Of a stretch of DNA of 64,000 nt, positions 60,481 through 64,000 are shown one piece after another. The stretch lies in contig NZ_SADE01000001.1 in the NCBI RefSeq assembly GCF_004005845.1, positions 1 through 64,000 of the forward strand, read 5' to 3'. The notes below the pieces were generated by a model that had not been told where the DNA came from, ran no database searches, and was given only the letters and a program-made list of their open reading frames with translations. A program made the position numbers and the translations under genes. The DNA comes from Hwanghaeella grinnelliae (GTDB lineage Bacteria; Pseudomonadota; Alphaproteobacteria; UBA8366; Aestuariispiraceae). Within the stretch, counting starts at the first letter, position 1, and the number at the start of each line of letters is the position of its first letter.

Positions 60481-60530
60481 TGTACTGGAACCAAAAATCG
60501 GTGGGCGGGAAACACGACGAGCGAGCCCAT

Positions 60531-61064
60531 TCAGATTTCCTTGTACATGATCGTCGTCGGATCCAGACGGTTCGCGTCCACCGTGTCCCGGCAGAAATTC
60601 GGTATGACTCCAACAGTTCGATACCCGAGTGCCGTGTAGAGCGGTTCGGCGGTGTCCCCGGTTCGCGTGTCCAGCGTGATCAGGCTGCGGCCCATTGCCT
60701 TTGCTTTCCGTTCCAACGCTGTCATCAGCGTTTTCGCGATACCCCTGCGTCGGTAGGATGGGTGGACCATCAGTTTGTTTACATCGGCACGGTGAGGCTG
60801 GTTTGCCGGCGTGCCGTGGAAAAGCTGGACGGATCCCGCGATCCGGTTTCCGGTCCACGCCACGAACAAGTCACGCGTGCCCCCGGCAAGGTCGGGCCTG
60901 ACTCGTTCGGTCCAGAATTGTCGAGCGTCCGTCTCGCTGAACGGCAGAACAAAACCGATGCTGGCGCCGTCATGGACGACGGCATGCAATAGCGCGCCGA
61001 ATTCACTTAACTCCCGGTCGATGTCCTCGGCGGTCATCAGTTCTATCGTCAGCGTCTCGTCCAT
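60531..61064 (-). CDS. GNAT-family N-acetyltransferase
   Basis: A 177-residue acetyltransferase with the acetyl-CoA loop YRRRGIAKTLM and motif A strand DVNKLMVHPS, and EPLYTALGYRTVG near the end. Substrate unknown. ATG 61064 lies 8 bp after the XRE-cupin stop, and the two are probably cotranscribed. Similar pairs control and modify an amine or amino acid. Confidence 0.85.
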   Translation of the reverse strand: MDETLTIELMTAEDIDRELSEFGALLHAVVHDGASIGFVLPFSETDARQFWTERVRPDLAGGTRDLFVAWTGNRIAGSVQLFHGTPANQPHRADVNKLMVHPSYRRRGIAKTLMTALERKAKAMGRSLITLDTRTGDTAEPLYTALGYRTVGVIPNFCRDTVDANRLDPTTIMYKEI

Positions 61065-61072
61065 AGTCGCCC

Positions 61073-61645
61073 TCACAGGATGAATAACAAATATTGCGCG
61101 CTGGACTCGGGTGGTGTCTCGAACGTACTTGCCCCGTCCAACCGGTACCGCAAGCAATCACCCGCAGACAGATGATGCGCGGCACCTTCCACCGTGACGG
61201 TCAACCGCCCCGTTATCATGATCAGATGGTGTTCCATCCCGGGCCGGGGGGAGGCGTCATAGGCGATGGTTCGCCCTGGTTCCAACCGGCATTCAAGGGC
61301 TTCACCGGTGAGGGCCTCTGATGGTGGCGAAACGATACGCCGTGTGAATCCGGTTTCATTGTCTGTCCATTCGGTTTGGTCGGCCCGCCGGACGAGTGGT
61401 GCGAAGTCCTGCTCTACCAGATGCATCAAACGCGATAAGGTGAGCCCATGCACCGCGCAGAGCTTTCCAAGTACCATGGCGGTCGCACTAACCGCCGCGT
61501 TTTCCAGACGGGACAATGTTGCGCGGCTTATCCCGCTGCGCGTGGCAAGGTCGTCCAGCGACCAACCACGTTCCAGACGCAGACCGCGAAGCCTTTCGGC
61601 AAGACGTCGGTCGATGTCGGTATCGTCAAAGGCTTGTTGTTCCAT
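61073..61645 (-). CDS. XRE-type HTH plus cupin regulator
   Basis: A 190-residue regulator: an XRE helix-turn-helix at about 15-70 (LRLERGWSLDDLATRSGISRATLSRLEN, core only) followed by a cupin at about 105-188 with the MEHHLIMITGRLTV metal-type strand. Regulators of this shape usually sense a small acid or amine bound in the cupin. It is divergent from the DMSP-lyase-like gene at 61747, with an inverted repeat between them. Confidence 0.86.
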   Translation of the reverse strand: MEQQAFDDTDIDRRLAERLRGLRLERGWSLDDLATRSGISRATLSRLENAAVSATAMVLGKLCAVHGLTLSRLMHLVEQDFAPLVRRADQTEWTDNETGFTRRIVSPPSEALTGEALECRLEPGRTIAYDASPRPGMEHHLIMITGRLTVTVEGAAHHLSAGDCLRYRLDGASTFETPPESSAQYLLFIL

Positions 61646-61655
61646 ATATGAAAGA

Positions 61656-61675
61656 TTTTCTCGTTATAGAGAAAA
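61656..61675. promoter_or_regulatory. inverted repeat between XRE-cupin and cupin-lyase genes
   Basis: TTTTCTC-GTTATA-GAGAAAA, a perfect 7-bp inverted repeat with a 6-bp centre, 10 bp upstream of the XRE start. It is a likely operator for the divergent pair. Confidence 0.5.
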
Positions 61676-61746
61676 ATCAAGAGGCTTGTGCGAGGAAAGA
61701 ACCGGCTTGAGGATTACCGGAAGAAATGAGCCTTGGAGGAACGCGC

Positions 61747-62358
61747 GTGAATGCTGAACTCGAAACCATCCTCAATGAGTCCTGGCGCGCGGTGGAGGCG
61801 CGTACCGATGCGATCTCGGGCACGGGAATCCAGCGGCCGGTTGCGATCCCGAAGGACAAACCTTTGCGGACTGGCAGGATAGGGTCGGATTTCCCGGTGC
61901 TTGGTCATCTGCCTAACGCCCTGGACGTTGCAGCCTCCCATGCCCTGGCCGACTTGGCGCGTCGCTTCGGTGTGTTGTCGGGAAAGATGGAATGGTCCCA
62001 GAACGCGGGATATACGCCTGAGAACAGCAGCCGATCCTTTCTTGACGGATATGCCTATGCGTCACTCTCAGGGCCGGATGGTCCGATCCTCTGCGAAGCG
62101 CCCATGGCGGGCTATATGCTCCTGGGTCCGGATGTGCATTATCCTGACCACCGTCATGAACCGCGGGAAGTCTATCTGGTCCTGACGCCTGGCGCTCAAT
62201 GGAGTCTCGATTCAGGCGATTGGTTCGATGTGGCCCCCGGGACCATGATCATTCATAACAGTTGGCAGAAACATGCTATCCGAACCGGCGATACACCCTT
62301 CCTGGCGTTTGCCGCATGGTTGGAAGCGGGGCCCCGATCCGGAATTAGCTGGGCCTAG
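61747..62358 (+). CDS. DMSP-lyase-family cupin
   Basis: A 203-residue single cupin. H135, H137, E141 and Y143 (DHRHEPREVYLVL) form the H-x-H-x3-E-x-Y metal motif of DddQ/DddW/DddL-type dimethylsulfoniopropionate lyases, with H176 (SWQKHAIRT) as the distal ligand candidate and W182-type GDTPFLAFAAWLE after it. These enzymes release dimethyl sulfide and acrylate. The substrate is not proven, and no acrylate pathway is in the window. GTG 61747 has an ideal GGAGGA; ATG 61726, in frame, is an alternative. It is divergent from the XRE-cupin gene. Confidence 0.65.
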   Translation: MNAELETILNESWRAVEARTDAISGTGIQRPVAIPKDKPLRTGRIGSDFPVLGHLPNALDVAASHALADLARRFGVLSGKMEWSQNAGYTPENSSRSFLDGYAYASLSGPDGPILCEAPMAGYMLLGPDVHYPDHRHEPREVYLVLTPGAQWSLDSGDWFDVAPGTMIIHNSWQKHAIRTGDTPFLAFAAWLEAGPRSGISWA

Positions 62359-62361
62359 TCG

Positions 62362-62383
62362 GACGCCTCCGCGTGGAGGTGTC
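62362..62383. terminator. hairpin between convergent genes
   Basis: GACGCCTCC-GCGT-GGAGGTGTC pairs at 8 of 9 positions just after the cupin stop and abuts the stop of the convergent XRE-cupin gene. It lacks a T tract, so termination is uncertain. Confidence 0.35.
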
Positions 62384-63013
62384 TCAAGGGGTAAGGGCGC
62401 GTTGTTTGGCCCTTAGGCCCGCATCGCTGCAGACAACGAGGATTCGAGCATTCTCAGGTCCGGCCGAGGCATAGAGATGCCCGCGCCTGCTATCGAAATA
62501 CAAGCTTTCGCCCGCTTGCAATTGTACTGGCGCCTTGCCGTCCAGATAGACCATGACGCTACCCTCCAAGACATAGAGGAACTCTTCGCCCGGATGATCC
62601 ACGAAGCGTTCGAAATGCATTTGTTCGTACGGACGTAAGGTCCCGAACATGGGGGTCATCGTCTTGTTCCACAATTCGGGAAACAGCATTTCGTAGGTGT
62701 AGTTTTCGGTTTCGTGAAGCAGGAATTCCCCTTTCCTGGCGACCGCGATACCGCCGCTTTGGAAGGGGTCGCCATGTTCCGAAAATAAGGCGGCTATATC
62801 GATCTCCAAACCGTCCGCAAGTTGATTGAAGCGGTCGTAGGTCAATGCCATCAAGCCCCGTTCAACTTTTGAAACCGTGGATACGGCAAGGCCCGACCGT
62901 GCGGCGACATCCGCCAAAGTCAGTCCCAATTGGGTGCGAATTTCCCGCAAGCGTTCCCCCATGCGGATACGCTGGTCCTGACGTGGTGAGGATAATTTGG
63001 CTTCGGTGGTCAT
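62384..63013 (-). CDS. second XRE-type HTH plus cupin regulator
   Basis: A 209-residue regulator with an XRE helix-turn-helix at about 20-75 (LREIRTQLGLTLADVAARSGLAVSTVSKVERG, core only) and a C-terminal cupin at about 130-205 (HPGEEFLYVLEGSVMVYLDG, LYFDSRRGHLY). ATG 63013 is used since the longer frame upstream covers the operator region. It is divergent from the TctC-type gene at 63305 and likely regulates it through the tandem palindromes at 63056-63089. Confidence 0.86.
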   Translation of the reverse strand: MTTEAKLSSPRQDQRIRMGERLREIRTQLGLTLADVAARSGLAVSTVSKVERGLMALTYDRFNQLADGLEIDIAALFSEHGDPFQSGGIAVARKGEFLLHETENYTYEMLFPELWNKTMTPMFGTLRPYEQMHFERFVDHPGEEFLYVLEGSVMVYLDGKAPVQLQAGESLYFDSRRGHLYASAGPENARILVVCSDAGLRAKQRALTP

Positions 63014-63055
63014 TGTTGGGACGGTAGAGAAGGTCGCCCGTATCGTCCATCGAAT

Positions 63056-63089
63056 TTTCTGATAGGAAAATCCACTTTCCTTTAGGAAA
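63056..63089. promoter_or_regulatory. tandem operator-like palindromes, two sites 20 bp apart
   Basis: TTTCTGATAGGAAA (63056-63069) and TTTCCTTTAGGAAA (63076-63089) share TTTCNNNTAGGAAA, each with a nearly or fully symmetric TTTC(C/T)...AGGAAA. Starts are 20 bp apart, about two helical turns, so two dimers would lie on one face. They are 43-76 bp upstream of the XRE-cupin start. Confidence 0.6.
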
Positions 63090-63304
63090 TATTGTGCTAG
63101 CGTTACCCCGGTAATGGGGACGAAGGCCGGGTTCGGGCAATTACGCGGACTGGTCGCGCGGGTGTGGCGACCTCGAAAAACTGCATCCGGCAAAAAACAA
63201 CGAGAAACAACCAGGTGAGTCCCGACCATTGAGGCATGCCGGTGTCCCGGTCGAACGTGGTTGGTAATTTTCGCTTGGTACAGGGCGTCATAAGGGAGTG
63301 CACG

Positions 63305-64000
63305 ATGAAATTCTTAGGCATTTTGTGTGGGGCCGCGGCCATACTGTTTGGCGTCAACGCTGTCGCGGCGGATTGGACCCCGTCCGGGCCCGTGACGTTG
63401 CAGATCGGTTTCGATGCGGGAGGTGAAACGGATACGCTTGGTCGCGTTATTGCCAAGCAAATGGAAAGCCAGACCGGCTGGGACATGGTGGTCGAGAACA
63501 AGCCTGGCGGCGGCGGTGTCGCAATGTTCACCGGTCTTTCCGTGGCCGAACCGGACGGATTGACATTGGGCATGGGTGTCAGCATGCCGGTGCTGGTTAA
63601 CTTGGTGCTGCGCGGCGACAAATTGCCGTTTAATCTGGACAGCTTCGACTATCTGGCGACCGTAGCGACCGCACAGGTCGCGATCATTGCCCGTAAGGAT
63701 GCGCCGTTCGATGACCTGGCCGGCCTGATTGCCTATTCCAAGCAGAATGACGGCGCGCTCGTGGCCTTCGACGCGAAGCCGCAAGAACTGCTGATGAAAT
63801 ACGTCGCGAAAGGGGCGGATGCGGACTTCCGCCTCGTCTCGACGAAGAGCAGCGCCGAAATGGTGCAGCAACTGCTCGGCGGGCATGTGATCGCCTCCTT
63901 CGCAGCGGGTGCGCATATCCCGTATCTGGAAAGCGGGGATGTAAAGATGATCGCCAGTGCGAATGCGACTCGCCACGGTTATTCGCCCGAAACGCCGACC
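63305..64000 (+). CDS. tripartite tricarboxylate transporter substrate-binding protein (TctC-like), 3' end off window
   Basis: The first 232 residues are present; the frame is open at the right edge. A signal peptide (MKFLGILCGAAAILFGVNAVAA) precedes WTPSGPVTLQIGFDAGGETDTLGR and VENKPGGGG, hallmarks of TctC/Bug periplasmic proteins. These collect carboxylates for a TctAB permease, expected just beyond the window. GGGAG lies upstream of ATG 63305. With tcuAB nearby the substrate could be a tricarboxylate. Confidence 0.87.
   Translation, partial: MKFLGILCGAAAILFGVNAVAADWTPSGPVTLQIGFDAGGETDTLGRVIAKQMESQTGWDMVVENKPGGGGVAMFTGLSVAEPDGLTLGMGVSMPVLVNLVLRGDKLPFNLDSFDYLATVATAQVAIIARKDAPFDDLAGLIAYSKQNDGALVAFDAKPQELLMKYVAKGADADFRLVSTKSSAEMVQQLLGGHVIASFAAGAHIPYLESGDVKMIASANATRHGYSPETPT

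Overview
The window looks like chromosomal DNA from a free-living, probably marine alphaproteobacterium, most likely in or near the Rhodospirillales. This is inferred from protein flavour (DUF465, BetI-like TetR, tripartite tricarboxylate transporter, CHASE/PAS hybrid kinases, TcuAB), a GC content that looks near 58-60 %, and operons full of ATGA stop/start overlaps. No transposase, integrase, phage gene, CRISPR array or replication origin was seen. The only sign of rearrangement is a duplicated 3' half of an initiator tRNA gene at the left edge.

Layout. 0-0.7 kb: initiator tRNA, a broken second copy of its 3' half, and a small DUF465 protein. 0.7-3.4 kb: an isocitrate-lyase/PEP-mutase-family enzyme with a TetR regulator, divergent from a 3-hydroxyisobutyrate-dehydrogenase-like enzyme. 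3.4-10 kb: a three-gene operon of transglutaminases, a DUF2126 amidoligase domain and a circularly permuted ATP-grasp/alpha-E fusion, a conserved but poorly understood peptide-ligation module. 10.4-15.2 kb: MFS transporter, glycerol-3-phosphate dehydrogenase, HAD phosphatase and a GT20 enzyme that looks like glucosylglycerol-phosphate synthase; together they form a likely compatible-solute (glucosylglycerol) operon. 15.3-17 kb: DUF2189 membrane protein and a GntR regulator. 17-24 kb: a putrescine-type ABC importer with an aminotransferase and a nitrilase-family amidase, divergent from a LuxR-type regulator with a perfect 16-bp palindrome between them. 24.3-26.5 kb: catalase-peroxidase. 26.5-32.7 kb: a phosphonate-type ABC importer (PhnD, PhnC, two PhnE) with a HAD phosphatase, next to an altronate-dehydratase-like enzyme; no C-P lyase is present. 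33.2-36.3 kb: a LysR regulator divergent from SnoaL-like, VOC and FMN-binding proteins.

36.3-57.6 kb is a signal-transduction island. A complete chemosensory operon (STAS, cheY, cheA, cheW, a triple-PAS MCP, cheR, cheD, cheB, an MCP/CheZ-like protein, STAS) is bracketed by two CHASE/PAS hybrid histidine kinases, a receiver-PP2C phosphatase, an RsbW-like ATPase, a pentapeptide-repeat protein and a second CheD. The cytosolic MCP-like protein carries a CheZ-type D-x-x-x-Q motif, and it shares an acidic ...ELF C-terminal tail with both CheD proteins. This is the most promising lead for an undescribed arrangement: chemotaxis genes interleaved with a partner-switching module and tied together by a shared tail peptide.

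58-64 kb: tricarballylate dehydrogenase TcuA with its electron-transfer partner TcuB, a GNAT plus XRE-cupin pair, a DMSP-lyase-family cupin, a second XRE-cupin regulator with tandem operator-like palindromes, and the start of a TctC-type solute-binding protein that runs off the right edge.
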